From CAZRXG01 sp964603985 (GTDB lineage Bacteria; Chloroflexota; Anaerolineae; Aggregatilineales; UBA3940): a DNA stretch of 64,000 nucleotides. Under the pieces are notes generated by a model. That model was given only the letters and a program-made list of their open reading frames with translations. It did no database searches and was not told the DNA's origin. Position numbers and translations under genes: made by a program. The DNA lies in the NCBI GenBank assembly GCA_964603985.1, contig CAZRXG010000012.1:1-64000 (forward strand). Direction: 5' to 3'. Shown one piece after another: positions 40,761-49,734 of this stretch. Position 1 is the stretch's first letter. Each line of letters opens with the position of its first letter.

Positions 40761-41525
40761 ATGAAACCGCTAAAGCAAGATCTTTCCATATTCAACAGGT
40801 TTAAGTTCGAGATACCACCCATAGGGGTTAAGTTCCTGTTCTTCAGGCCAGAAGGAATGGCGCAGTTGTCGATGGATAAGGCTCTGTCCTTCTGTGAAAT
40901 GCTCACCGAAGCCCAGCAAACGAGAACCCCGTTCTACTTCAGTAATGAGAATACTGAGACATGCGTCGGGAAAATCCTGTTGGGCATGGAAGAGATGGAG
41001 CCATTCGCAGAAAGCGGGCAAATCGGGGACAGGTTAGAGATCTTTCAGGAGGCGCGTGCTAACTCCATATTCTATCAATACGTCCCGAGATTTGGGAAGG
41101 GCACCGTAAACTACGTCGCTTTCTCCACACTGGACGAATTAACATTCGAGCCGGATGTCTTGATCATCACCGCCACTCCCAGCCAGGCAGAAATTGTGAT
41201 GCGGGCCATGAGCTATTCGACCGGTGAGCTATACGTCTCCAGGACAACTCCGGTGATGGGATGTGCATGGCTTTACATCTATCCATGCCGGAGCGCCAAG
41301 GTGAATTACCTGATGCCCGAAATGGTCCACGGCATGAGAGCGAGAGAGTTGTTTACAGAAGGAACCGTACTGGTATCCATTCCTTATCACTGGATACCGA
41401 TTATCACGCAGAACCTGAAGGAGATGAAATGGGCTCTTCCGGCATACACAGTTGGCCGGGAGAAGCATCTTGAACGAGAGAAGAAAGTATTTGAGGGCTT
41501 AGCCCAAGAGGCTCAGAATCCTTGA
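40761..41525 (+). CDS. DUF169-family protein
   Basis: 254 residues, cytoplasmic. The family pattern is visible: IPPIGVKFLFFRPEGM near the start, a Cys-containing region (CEMLTEAQQT, TETCVGKILLGM), LTFEPDVLIITATPSQAEIV, and MGCAWLYIYPCRS with paired Cys. COG2043/DUF169 proteins often accompany methyltransferases and aromatic or sulfur metabolism in anaerobes, with no settled function. Four conserved-looking Cys could bind an iron-sulfur cluster or other metal. Confidence 0.72.
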   Translation: MKPLKQDLSIFNRFKFEIPPIGVKFLFFRPEGMAQLSMDKALSFCEMLTEAQQTRTPFYFSNENTETCVGKILLGMEEMEPFAESGQIGDRLEIFQEARANSIFYQYVPRFGKGTVNYVAFSTLDELTFEPDVLIITATPSQAEIVMRAMSYSTGELYVSRTTPVMGCAWLYIYPCRSAKVNYLMPEMVHGMRARELFTEGTVLVSIPYHWIPIITQNLKEMKWALPAYTVGREKHLEREKKVFEGLAQEAQNP

Positions 41526-41600
41526 GCTTATTGGGATCTATTCCACGAATCCTTCAATGATGAGTATCTTGCCTTAGAAGACAAGGATCAGGAGAGGAAA

Positions 41601-42698
41601 ATGGAGATTAAAGCTGCGGTCGTTTTTGAGCAGGGGGGCGATTTCAGCCTTGAGCAACTGAAGCTCAGTGAACCGAACGACGACGAGGTGTTGGTTCGGG
41701 TAGTCGGCACCGGCATCTGCCACACGGATCTGGCAGCACGGGATATGCATTTACCGATCCCCCCGCCGCCGAGTGTCTTCGGGCACGAAGGGGCCGGTAT
41801 TGTCGAAGAGGTGGGGGCGCGGGTGACCAAGGTCAAACCGGGCGACCACGTGGTATTGGGCTGGGACTACTGCGGGGCATGCAAGGCATGCAAGGTCGGC
41901 AAGTACCTCTACTGCCTGGATTTCTTCCTGCACAATTTCCATGGCGCCCGCCCAGACGAGAGCATAACCCTGCACAAGGGTGATCAGCCCGTTCATGGCT
42001 CCTTTTTCAGCCAGTCTTCTTTTGCCGATTTCGCCCTGGCCAACGAACGGAACGTCATCAAGGTGCGGGATGATATTCCTCTCGAGGTCCTCGCCCCTCT
42101 GGGGTGCGGCGTCATGACCGGTGCCGGCGCGGTTATGAATTCGTTTCAGCCCAGGCCTGGGGCTTCCATCGCGGTATTCGGTGCTGGCGCAGTGGGGATG
42201 AGCGCCATTCTCGGCGCGGTCGTGTGCGGTTGTACTACCATCATCGCCGTGGACATCAATCCGAGCCGCCTGGAGATGGCAAAGGAATTGGGCGCCACCC
42301 ATACCGTCAACGCCAACGAGACAGATCCGGTTGAGGCAATCCTGGACATGACCGGCGGGGGGGCGGAGTTCAGCCTGGAGTGCGTCGGTAATCCCAAGGT
42401 GTTCCGGCAGGCTGTGGACGTTCTGCCCCGCCTTGGAGTCTGCGGACTCCTGGGGGTTGTGCCACCGGGCACGGAGGTTGCACTGGACATGGACCTGATC
42501 ATGAACGGCCGGACGGTTAAGGGGATCCTCGGAGGCGACGCCATCCCGGATCTGTTTATCCCCAAGCTGATTGAGCTGTACAGCCAGGGGCGGCTTCCCT
42601 ATGATAAACTGATCACGTTCTACCCATTCGACGAGATAAACCAGGCCGTGGAAGATATGGAAAAGGGGCTTGTGATCAAGCCAGTCTTGCGAATGTAG
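41601..42698 (+). CDS. Zinc-dependent alcohol dehydrogenase (aryl-alcohol type MDR)
   Basis: 365 residues. Catalytic zinc ligands C40 (GICHTD), H62/E63 (GHEG) and C169 (LGCGVMTG); structural zinc at C91, C94, C97 and C105; NAD site GAGAVG near 194. The region CLDFFLHNFHGARPDES and the PLGCGVMTGAGAVMNSF segment are the pattern of benzyl- and coniferyl-alcohol dehydrogenases. It should oxidise a primary alcohol to an aldehyde using NAD, which the adjacent aldehyde:ferredoxin oxidoreductase can take to the acid. Substrate is inferred. Confidence 0.9.
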   Translation: MEIKAAVVFEQGGDFSLEQLKLSEPNDDEVLVRVVGTGICHTDLAARDMHLPIPPPPSVFGHEGAGIVEEVGARVTKVKPGDHVVLGWDYCGACKACKVGKYLYCLDFFLHNFHGARPDESITLHKGDQPVHGSFFSQSSFADFALANERNVIKVRDDIPLEVLAPLGCGVMTGAGAVMNSFQPRPGASIAVFGAGAVGMSAILGAVVCGCTTIIAVDINPSRLEMAKELGATHTVNANETDPVEAILDMTGGGAEFSLECVGNPKVFRQAVDVLPRLGVCGLLGVVPPGTEVALDMDLIMNGRTVKGILGGDAIPDLFIPKLIELYSQGRLPYDKLITFYPFDEINQAVEDMEKGLVIKPVLRM

Positions 42699-42733
42699 CA
42701 CCAGGCAAATCTGTTGCTGCCAAGGAGGCAAGC

Positions 42734-44455
42734 ATGAAGTTCATAAGAGTGAATATGAGCGAAAAGACAATTCGTGTCGAAGATGTGCCACAGGATTACG
42801 TGGGGCTTGGCGGCAGGGGCCTTACATCAATCATGATCAACGCGGAGGTGCCGCCCAAATGTGATCCCCTGGGGCCGGAGAACAAGCTCATCTTTGCTCC
42901 GGGCCTCCTAAGTGGTACCCCCCTGCCGAACGCCAGCCGAATCTCCATAGGGGCGAAAAGCCCACTGACAGGGGGGATCAAAGAGAGCAACGCAGGGGGA
43001 ACCGTCGCTACGGCCCTGGGCCATTTGGGGATTACGGCGATAATTGTCGAAGGGCAGGCGCCGGACGGAGACCTCAGCTTCCTCAGGATCGACGAGAAGG
43101 GAGACGTAAGCCTTATTCCAGCCCAAGAGTACGAGGGAATGCGGACTTACGAACTCGTAGAAAAGATCCTTGGGAGCTACGGAAAGGAAACCGCCGTGCT
43201 CTGCATCGGGCCGGCCGGTGAGTACAGGCTGCCCGTGGCTTCTATACAGTCTTCTGACGTCGATGGCCGGCCCTGCCGTGCCGCAGGCCGAGGGGGCCTG
43301 GGGGCTGTTATGGGAGCCAAAGGGCTTAAGGCACTCATTGTAGACCGGCGCGGGAAGAGCGCCGATCCCATAGCCGACCCGGAAGCCTTCAAGGAAGCAA
43401 CCAAGGCTATTGTCAAGGCCGTGCAAGAGGATCATATGAGCGGCGAAGTGATGGGTGCCCTGGGCACCGCCGCCCTCGTGGCTCCTGTCAACGCCATGGG
43501 TGCCTTCCCCAGTTACAACGCCACAAAGGGCACGCTGGACGGTTGGGAGAAGATCAGCGGCGAAGCCATGGCCGAGCTTATCAAGGAACGGGGCGGAGAG
43601 ACGACCCACCGGGGCTGCGACCAGTGTATGATCCACTGCTCCAATGAATTTGTGGATAAAGACGGGAAGTATGTGACCAGCTCCCTGGAGTACGAGACCA
43701 TCTGGGCTACGGGCGGCATGACCGGCATTGCCGATCTGGATACGATTGCCCGCCTCGATCGTCTGTGCGATGATATCGGGGTTGACACTATGAGCACGGG
43801 GGTGGCCATCGCCGTGGCTATGGATGCCGGGTATAAAGAGTTTGGGGATGCCGAGGCAGCCATAGAGATGGTGGAAGAGATCGGCCAGGGCACAACGTTC
43901 GGCAGGATCCTGGGAAACGGCCCGGTTGCTGTAGGCGAACACTTCAACCACGCCCGGGTCCCCGTAGTCAAGGGCCAGAGCATTGCCGCGTACGATCCAA
44001 GAGCCATGTTGGGTCATGGCGTTACTTATGCCACCTCACCCATGGGAGCCGATCACACGTCGGGGAACATAGTTGGGGCATACCTGGAACAAATGCTCGA
44101 TCCATTAAGCCCGGAAGGACAGGTTGAGACCTCCAGATTCCTTCAAATCGCCATGGCCGCTTTTGACACCATGGGGCAGTGCTTTATGGCGAGTGTGGCC
44201 CTGTTGTCCCCCGAAGGTTTCGAGGCATTTGGGAAAGCGATCGGTGCCAAACTCGGCACGCAGCTTGAACCGGATGACTTCCCTCAAGCCATAGGCGTCC
44301 GGGTGTTGAAAGCAGAGCGGGAATTCAACAGGAAGGTGGGGTTCACCAGTCAGGACGATCGACTGCCCAGGTTCTTCTACGAAGAACCCCTCCCTCCCCA
44401 TAACACAGTCTTTGCCATCAGCGACGAGGAGCTTGACAATACCTTTGATTTCTAA
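42734..44455 (+). CDS. Aldehyde:ferredoxin oxidoreductase (tungsten)
   Basis: Oxidises aldehydes to acids and passes electrons to ferredoxin through a tungstopterin and a 4Fe-4S cluster. 573 residues, slightly short. N-terminal domain: LGGRGLTSIMIN, GPENKLIFAPGLLSG, ASRISIGAKSPLTGGIKESN and VASIQSSDVDGRPCRAAG. Cluster ligands are in CDQCMIHCSNE (C-x2-C-x3-C) with a late Cys in MGQCFMAS. The pterin-binding segment VKGQSIAAYDPRAMLGHGV is complete. It is paired with a MoaD-like protein after 12 bp, typical of AOR operons. Confidence 0.95.
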   Translation: MKFIRVNMSEKTIRVEDVPQDYVGLGGRGLTSIMINAEVPPKCDPLGPENKLIFAPGLLSGTPLPNASRISIGAKSPLTGGIKESNAGGTVATALGHLGITAIIVEGQAPDGDLSFLRIDEKGDVSLIPAQEYEGMRTYELVEKILGSYGKETAVLCIGPAGEYRLPVASIQSSDVDGRPCRAAGRGGLGAVMGAKGLKALIVDRRGKSADPIADPEAFKEATKAIVKAVQEDHMSGEVMGALGTAALVAPVNAMGAFPSYNATKGTLDGWEKISGEAMAELIKERGGETTHRGCDQCMIHCSNEFVDKDGKYVTSSLEYETIWATGGMTGIADLDTIARLDRLCDDIGVDTMSTGVAIAVAMDAGYKEFGDAEAAIEMVEEIGQGTTFGRILGNGPVAVGEHFNHARVPVVKGQSIAAYDPRAMLGHGVTYATSPMGADHTSGNIVGAYLEQMLDPLSPEGQVETSRFLQIAMAAFDTMGQCFMASVALLSPEGFEAFGKAIGAKLGTQLEPDDFPQAIGVRVLKAEREFNRKVGFTSQDDRLPRFFYEEPLPPHNTVFAISDEELDNTFDF

Positions 44456-44467
44456 CGAGAATCAAGA

Positions 44468-44707
44468 ATGAAAGTGAGGGTCAAACTATACGGGACTTTG
44501 AGCCAACGTTTCCCCGGTTACCAGCATTCGCAGGGTGTTGAGGTTGAGATTCCAGACGGGGCGACAGTCAAAGACCTTCTCGCTCTTCTGGAAATCTCGG
44601 AAACCCAAGGGGCAGTCGTCATTGTGGAAGGTCGAACGCAAAAAGCGGAGGACAAACTGCGGAGCGGAGTCCCTGTAAGCGTTCTACAAGCTATTCGCGG
44701 CGGATAA
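44468..44707 (+). CDS. MoaD/ThiS-family sulfur carrier
   Basis: 79 residues with the ubiquitin-like fold and the C-terminal Gly-Gly (QAIRGG) that is adenylated and thiocarboxylated. It supplies sulfur for making molybdopterin or tungstopterin dithiolene. Located right after the aldehyde:ferredoxin oxidoreductase, so it is likely dedicated to the tungsten cofactor of that enzyme. Start has a weak site; no other start competes. Confidence 0.9.
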   Translation: MKVRVKLYGTLSQRFPGYQHSQGVEVEIPDGATVKDLLALLEISETQGAVVIVEGRTQKAEDKLRSGVPVSVLQAIRGG

Positions 44708-44748
44708 TACACCTGTGCCTTTTGGCGCGGGATCCCTGGGGACTGCTC

Positions 44749-44777
44749 TTGTTAGCGTAACAACATGGTGTTAACAC
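44749..44777. promoter_or_regulatory. Paired palindromes upstream of the ABC binding-protein gene
   Basis: TTGTTA-GCG-TAACAA (44749-44763) and GTGTTAACAC (44768-44777) lie side by side, both built on TGTTA. They are about 130 bp before the binding-protein ATG and look like a two-site operator. No matching regulator is identified. Confidence 0.45.
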
Positions 44778-44906
44778 AATAGAGAGGAGGTGTCGGGAAA
44801 AGATCGTTTCGTTCATCCATAACCGAGCTAGAAGTCGGACGCAATTCTAAACAGCAAAACATAGCAGCCGACACAGTTAAAAATCCCAAGAAAAGGGAGG
44901 GGGAAA

Positions 44907-46277
44907 ATGGATACCAAAGGTTTGACCCGCCGTGAATTCCTCCGCGGTGCAGCGTTAACCAGCGTTGGGCTGGTTGCAGCGGCATGCGCCCCAACGCCCG
45001 CCCCGACGGAAGCGCCTGCCAAAGAGCCCACCGAGGTGCCGGTCGAAGAGGCCGCCGAAGAGCCGGTTGAAGAAGCACCTACCGAAGTGCCGGCCGTAGT
45101 GTCAACCAAAGAGGAAATCGTCTTTGGAGGGGCAAGACCTCTCTCAGGGCCAAACGCCGTTTATGAAGAAACGGCATTCGGGCCACTCTACAAAATGTGG
45201 ATTGATGAGGTCAATGCCAAGGGCGGGATATATGTGGAGGAATATGGCAAGCAATTACCTATAGCAGAGCCCATCATCTACGATGAAAAGAGTGACCTGG
45301 GCACGATGACGCGCCTGGTGGAAAAACTGATCGTAGAGGACCAGGTTGACTTTGTGCTGCCCCCTGCCAGCACCGCTTTCCTCTTCGCCGCCGCCCCGAT
45401 ATTCAACAAGTACGAGTACATACTGCTGGGAGCCGAGGGGGGCGCAACGACCATCACGGACCTCCTGCCCAGTCTACCCTACTTCTTTGGCGTGCTGAAC
45501 TACTCCGACCACAACCAGATGCCGGTTATGGCCGACATCTTTGAGGAAGTGGGCGTGGAGTCAGTGGCGATCATGTTCCTGCAAGACCTGCACGGCATAG
45601 AGTACTCTGGTGTGGCGGTTACAGAACTGGGGAAGCGGAACATTGACATCGGGCTGGTTAAAAGTGTTCCGTTTGACGTCCAGGACGTATCGTCTATCCT
45701 GAAGGAGGCTGAGGCGGCCAACGTCGATGCTTTCCTGTCTTGCGCCTATCCGCCTCAGAACTTCCTTGCCGTCGGGCAGGCAATGGCACTTGGCTATAAC
45801 CCAAAGGCCATCCTACTCGGCCCTGGGGCCTGTTTCTCAGCTTGTAGAGACTCCTTTGGCCCCGCGGCGGAAGGAATAATGGGGTATGGCGCCTGGAACT
45901 GCAAGAGCTCGGATGCAGCCGCGGACTTCTGTGATAGATTCATCGAACGCTACGGCGGCGATGAAATAATGGACTGGTGGGGGCACCTACCCTACTACGG
46001 CGGGCTGCAATTCCTGGAGCAGGCTATCGAGAAGGCCGGAACCCTTGACCAGGCGGTGATAAGGGAAGTAATGGCCACAGAGACGTTCGATACGGTTCTG
46101 GGACCGACTTGGTTTGAGCAGTTCGGTGATGGCGGCTGTCTGCTGGCAGTCGAGTGCTACGCCGGGCAGATCGGTCAGTGGCAGAGCGGCGTGTTTGAAG
46201 TCATTGACCCTGGGGAGAATCGTACCGCAGATCCTATCTATCCCAAGCCACCGTGGCCGGCACCGGCAGAGGGATAA
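44907..46277 (+). CDS. ABC transporter substrate-binding lipoprotein, branched-chain type (Peripla_BP_6)
   Basis: 456 residues, RBS AGGGAGG. N-terminus has a twin-Arg export pattern (TRREFLRG) and a lipobox (AAAC) at about residues 27-30, then a Pro/Glu linker. The mature domain has EEIVFGGARPLSGPNAVYEE, MTRLVEKLIVEDQVDFVL and the paired lobes typical of LivJ/LivK-type and aromatic-acid binding proteins. It is followed by LivH, LivM, LivG and LivF homologues. This class carries amino acids but also lignin-derived and other aromatic acids; the latter would suit the neighbouring genes. Confidence 0.9.
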   Translation: MDTKGLTRREFLRGAALTSVGLVAAACAPTPAPTEAPAKEPTEVPVEEAAEEPVEEAPTEVPAVVSTKEEIVFGGARPLSGPNAVYEETAFGPLYKMWIDEVNAKGGIYVEEYGKQLPIAEPIIYDEKSDLGTMTRLVEKLIVEDQVDFVLPPASTAFLFAAAPIFNKYEYILLGAEGGATTITDLLPSLPYFFGVLNYSDHNQMPVMADIFEEVGVESVAIMFLQDLHGIEYSGVAVTELGKRNIDIGLVKSVPFDVQDVSSILKEAEAANVDAFLSCAYPPQNFLAVGQAMALGYNPKAILLGPGACFSACRDSFGPAAEGIMGYGAWNCKSSDAAADFCDRFIERYGGDEIMDWWGHLPYYGGLQFLEQAIEKAGTLDQAVIREVMATETFDTVLGPTWFEQFGDGGCLLAVECYAGQIGQWQSGVFEVIDPGENRTADPIYPKPPWPAPAEG

Positions 46278-46301
46278 ACATAGCGTATAAACAATAACGG
46301 T

Positions 46302-46392
46302 GAGCGGGCTGTCTAAAAAGGTAAAGAATAACAACCCTCGCGAGTGGTTGTTTTCTCCGGAGGGTTTTCCTGCGCCTTTAGACAGCCTGCTC
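46302..46392 (+). repeat. MITE-like inverted-repeat element with internal hairpin
   Basis: Ends GAGCGGGCTGTCTAAAAAGG (46302-46321) and CCTTTAGACAGCCTGCTC (46375-46392) are inverted repeats with few mismatches, about 91 bp apart. Inside is a hairpin with ACAACC...GGTTGT arms followed by TTTT. The TIR text GGCTGTCTAAA is common at insertion sequence ends. No direct target repeat is obvious. It may be a small non-autonomous element, or an attenuator between binding-protein and permease genes. Confidence 0.5.
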
Positions 46393-46427
46393 CCCCCTTT
46401 GATCACCATAGCTAGGGAGCTGTCGTT

Positions 46428-47297
46428 ATGACCGTAACTATTCTGGACATAGTGATTGCCGGGTTGCTGCTGGGCGGCATTTATGCCCTGATTTCCGTGG
46501 GGCTTAGCCTACAGTATGGCGTTGCCCAGGTGCTGAACGTGTCCCATGGCGAATTCATCATGCTTGGGGCTCTTGCCACGTGGTGGCTGCGCACCACGTT
46601 CGGAGTTAACCCGCTGGTTTCTCTGATCATTTGCGGCCCGGCTGGCTTTATAATCGGCTATGTACTTTACCGAACTTTGTTCACACGCCTCAGGAACTTA
46701 TCGCCAACACCAAGCGCCTACGAAGGCAGTTCCCTGTTAGCCTCTTTCGGGCTCCTCTTCATCGTCCAAAATATAGCCCTGACAGTGTGGGGTTCTGACA
46801 TAAGAGGATACTCCTATCTGGCTTTTCCGGTCAATTTGGGGGGAGCGAGATTTGAGGCCAACCGTCTGGTAGCACTCGCATTTGCCATCGCCATAAGCCT
46901 GGCCTTCTACCTCTTTTTAGCCCACACCCGACTGGGAAAAGCGATCCGGGCGGCGGCGCAAGATCCGGTGGCCGCCGGACTTATGGGGATAAACATTAAT
47001 CAGGTGCTGGCCCTATGCTTTGGTCTCGGTGTTTTAATGGCCGGTCTTGCCGGTTTACTTCTAAGCATGTGCTACCCCGTTTATGCAACCATGGGTCTGG
47101 GATATACTGTGATTGCTATCATCGTGATCGCCTTAGGGGGGTTGGGCAGCATCATCGGCAGTTTTATCGGCGGTTTTCTGCTGGGCCTCATTGGCAGCAT
47201 CGTAACCTATTTAGACCCGGCCCTATCGTTGGTTGCCTACTACGTGCTCTTCATACTTCTGCTCCTGGTGAAGCCATCAGGTATCATGGGAAAATAG
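46428..47297 (+). CDS. livH: ABC transporter permease, LivH family
   Basis: 289 residues, about 8 hydrophobic segments. LLLGGIYALISVGLSLQYGV and NVSHGEFIMLGA at the N-terminus, then IRAAAQDPVAAGLMGININ, the coupling loop that meets the ATPases, and GLGSIIGSFIGGFLLGLI near the end are LivH signatures. It forms the channel with the LivM homologue encoded 4 bp downstream. The cargo is set by the binding protein, so the symbol describes family only. Confidence 0.92.
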   Translation: MTVTILDIVIAGLLLGGIYALISVGLSLQYGVAQVLNVSHGEFIMLGALATWWLRTTFGVNPLVSLIICGPAGFIIGYVLYRTLFTRLRNLSPTPSAYEGSSLLASFGLLFIVQNIALTVWGSDIRGYSYLAFPVNLGGARFEANRLVALAFAIAISLAFYLFLAHTRLGKAIRAAAQDPVAAGLMGININQVLALCFGLGVLMAGLAGLLLSMCYPVYATMGLGYTVIAIIVIALGGLGSIIGSFIGGFLLGLIGSIVTYLDPALSLVAYYVLFILLLLVKPSGIMGK

Positions 47298-47301
47298 AGA
47301 A

Positions 47302-48264
47302 ATGGATAGTGTCAAGGCTGCCCCTAAAAGGTACTTTTTGCCGGGATTACTAATCGTGATCCTGATCGTGTTAGCCGCTTTGCCGCGCTACATCCCGATT
47401 TACACCGTCATACTACTGAGCGCCATCTTCATGCACATCGTCCTTACCCTGAGCTGGGCTACCTTTTCCGGCCCCACCGGCTACATCTCATTGGCGTCGG
47501 CCGCCTTCTTCGGGGCCGGTATATATACTTCAGCCATGCTGGGGAACGTGTTACCCTTGCCTGTCGTTGTCGTTATTGGTGGTCTCGTCAGCTTCTGTCT
47601 CGCCCTTCTCGTCGGTGCCCTGACGCTGAGGTTAAGGGGCATCTACTTTGCCGTATTTACTTTCGGGCTTGTCGAGCTGATCAAACATCTTCTCCTGTGG
47701 TGGGAGATGAGTATAATGGGCACACGCGGCAGGTTCGTCATCATAGTAGATTCCACCACTGTTTACTATGTCATGCTCGCTATCCTCACGATACTGCTGG
47801 TCACTGCCTACTTTATCAGACGCTCTAAACTTGGGTTAGCACTGCAGAGCATCGGAGAATACGAGGAGGCTGCGGCCCATACAGGTGTCAACGTAAATAC
47901 TCTAAAAACCGTCACCTTTGCCGTCAGCGCCATTTTCATGGGGGCGACCGGGGCAATCATGGCGACCAGATGGACCTATATCGACCCGTACATCGCCTTT
48001 AACCCACTCTTCTCTTTTATGCCGGTTTTAATGGCTATCTTCGGTGGCATGGGGCAGCTTTACGGTCCTATCCTGGGCGCTGCTGTTTTTGCCTACCTGG
48101 AAGAATTCTTGATAACCGAGTTCCCCTATTTATACATGCTCCTTTTCGGCATCATTCTGGTGGTTTCCGTACTATACCTGCCCAATGGACTGGTGGGATT
48201 GGTAGTAGGGTTGGTACAAAGGTGGCGGAGAGGAAGTCAGGGAGGGCAACATGCCACTACTTGA
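47302..48264 (+). CDS. livM: ABC transporter permease, LivM family
   Basis: 320 residues. Hydrophobic segments and the FSGPTGYISLASAAFFGAGIY pattern, RLRGIYFAVFTFGLVELI, the ATPase-coupling loop LQSIGEYEEAAAHTGVNVN and PVLMAIFGGMGQLYGPILGA are those of LivM. It overlaps the following ATPase gene by 14 bp, so the operon is tight. Confidence 0.92.
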   Translation: MDSVKAAPKRYFLPGLLIVILIVLAALPRYIPIYTVILLSAIFMHIVLTLSWATFSGPTGYISLASAAFFGAGIYTSAMLGNVLPLPVVVVIGGLVSFCLALLVGALTLRLRGIYFAVFTFGLVELIKHLLLWWEMSIMGTRGRFVIIVDSTTVYYVMLAILTILLVTAYFIRRSKLGLALQSIGEYEEAAAHTGVNVNTLKTVTFAVSAIFMGATGAIMATRWTYIDPYIAFNPLFSFMPVLMAIFGGMGQLYGPILGAAVFAYLEEFLITEFPYLYMLLFGIILVVSVLYLPNGLVGLVVGLVQRWRRGSQGGQHATT

Positions 48265-48970
48265 AGGTACAGAGGTGACCAAGTACTTTGGCGGATTAGC
48301 CGCGGTCTCACATGTAGACTTTAGTGTGGAGCAAGGTGAAGTCGTCGGCCTGATCGGCCCCAACGGAGCCGGTAAAACAACGCTGTTCAATCTGGTATCG
48401 GGGGCTCTCGTCCCTAAATCGGGGGTCATAAGATTTAAGGACGAAAAGATCACGGGCTTAAAGCCGCACAAGATTTGCAGGATGGGAGTGGCAAGAACGT
48501 TTCAATCGGTGAAGATTTTCCCCAACCTGCCCGTTCTTGAGAACGTATTGCTAGGCTCGTTGTTCGGGACACCAAACAGCGTGTCATCAACCGATGCTAC
48601 AAACAAGGCTATAGAACTAATAGAGTTTGTGGGGTTGTCAGCCGTGAGTGCAGCCCCTGCTAAGGACTTGACCCTGGTCAACCAGAAGCGACTTGAAGTA
48701 GCCAGAGCCTTAGCGACCAGGCCAGAACTATTGCTGCTTGACGAGCTGATGGCAGGATTAAACTCCGCCGAGGTAGCCCAGGCGATGGAACTGGTAGCCA
48801 GGATCCGGGAGGCGGGGGCCACCGTTTTCATGATTGAGCACGTCATGAAAGCAATCATGAGCGTATGTGACCGAATTATGGTCCTCCACCACGGCGAGAA
48901 GATCGCCGAAGGAACGCCACAGGAGATCGCCACCAGCAAAACAGTTGTTGAAGTGTACCTGGGAGAATAG
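48251..48970 (+). CDS. livG: ABC transporter ATPase, LivG family
   Basis: 239 residues. Walker A GPNGAGKTTLFNLV (start about residue 36), Walker B ELLLLDELMAGLN, H-loop MIEHVM. The signature motif reads LTLVNQKRLEVARAL in place of the usual LSYGQQRRLEIARAL, an alteration of the Ser-Gly pair. It works with the LivF homologue; start overlaps livM. Confidence 0.93.
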   Translation: MPLLEGTEVTKYFGGLAAVSHVDFSVEQGEVVGLIGPNGAGKTTLFNLVSGALVPKSGVIRFKDEKITGLKPHKICRMGVARTFQSVKIFPNLPVLENVLLGSLFGTPNSVSSTDATNKAIELIEFVGLSAVSAAPAKDLTLVNQKRLEVARALATRPELLLLDELMAGLNSAEVAQAMELVARIREAGATVFMIEHVMKAIMSVCDRIMVLHHGEKIAEGTPQEIATSKTVVEVYLGE

Positions 48971-48974
48971 GCTC

Positions 48975-49679
48975 ATGTTGGAGATATGTGACATAAACAC
49001 TCTTTACGGCAAGGCTCAAGCATTGTGGGACGTTTGTATAGAAGTCGGCGAGGCAGAGATAGTCGCCCTGGTCGGTTCAAACGGAGCCGGGAAAACGACA
49101 CTGCTTAATACGATATCGGGGATGCTGCGCCCGGCTTCAGGCAGTGTGGAGTTCCTTGGTAGACGGATAGATGGTCTACCCCCGCACGTCATTGTAGAGA
49201 TGGGTATTTCTCACATACCCGAGGGCGCAAGAGTTTTTCCCGACATGACGGTGCGTGAAAACCTAGAGATGGGTGCCTATCCTCACCACGCCTGGGAACA
49301 GAGGGAGGAAACGCTTGAGCAGGTCTATCGAGTTTTCCCAATACTAAAGGAAAGGGAGAGGCAGCTAGCCAGAACGTTAAGCGGTGGTGAGCGGCAAATG
49401 CTGGCCATAGGTCGGGGCTTAATGTCACGACCGAAGCTGTGCCTATTGGACGAGCCATCATACGGTTTGGCGCCGCTGTTGGTGGCGGAAATCTTCCGCG
49501 TTATACAGGAGCTTCGCGACCAGGGGATTACTATCCTGCTGATCGAGCAAAATGTCCGGCATACCCTGGAGACAGCCGACCGGGCATACGTGCTGGAGAA
49601 CGGCCGAGTCTGCCTGGTAGGGGCCTGTGACGAACTCCTCGAAAGCGATTACGTGAGGAAAGCCTATCTGGGGTTGTAG
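48975..49679 (+). CDS. livF: ABC transporter ATPase, LivF family
   Basis: 234 residues from ATG 48975, 4 bp after the livG stop. Walker A GSNGAGKTTLLN, signature LSGGERQMLAIGRGLM (intact LSGGE), Walker B LCLLDEPSYGLAP, H-loop LIEQNV, and YGKAQALWDVCIEVGEAEIV at the N-terminus typical of LivF. Complements livG in a heterodimeric ATPase, where only one signature motif is canonical. Confidence 0.94.
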   Translation: MLEICDINTLYGKAQALWDVCIEVGEAEIVALVGSNGAGKTTLLNTISGMLRPASGSVEFLGRRIDGLPPHVIVEMGISHIPEGARVFPDMTVRENLEMGAYPHHAWEQREETLEQVYRVFPILKERERQLARTLSGGERQMLAIGRGLMSRPKLCLLDEPSYGLAPLLVAEIFRVIQELRDQGITILLIEQNVRHTLETADRAYVLENGRVCLVGACDELLESDYVRKAYLGL

Positions 49680-49734
49680 TCAACCCGTCCAACACGTCAC
49701 GGGAAAACCAGCCAGTGAAACAAGGAGGTACCCG

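Noticed and set aside
33582..41525. Pyrrolysine-type methylamine methyltransferase (MtmB, MtbB, MttB) in the island
   Set aside because: No such gene or in-frame amber codon in a methyltransferase is seen; the only methyltransferase is of the UroD type.
42908..44017. Minus-strand frame of about 369 codons opposite the aldehyde oxidoreductase
   Set aside because: No known motif, no ribosome site, and it mirrors the conserved gene on the other strand.
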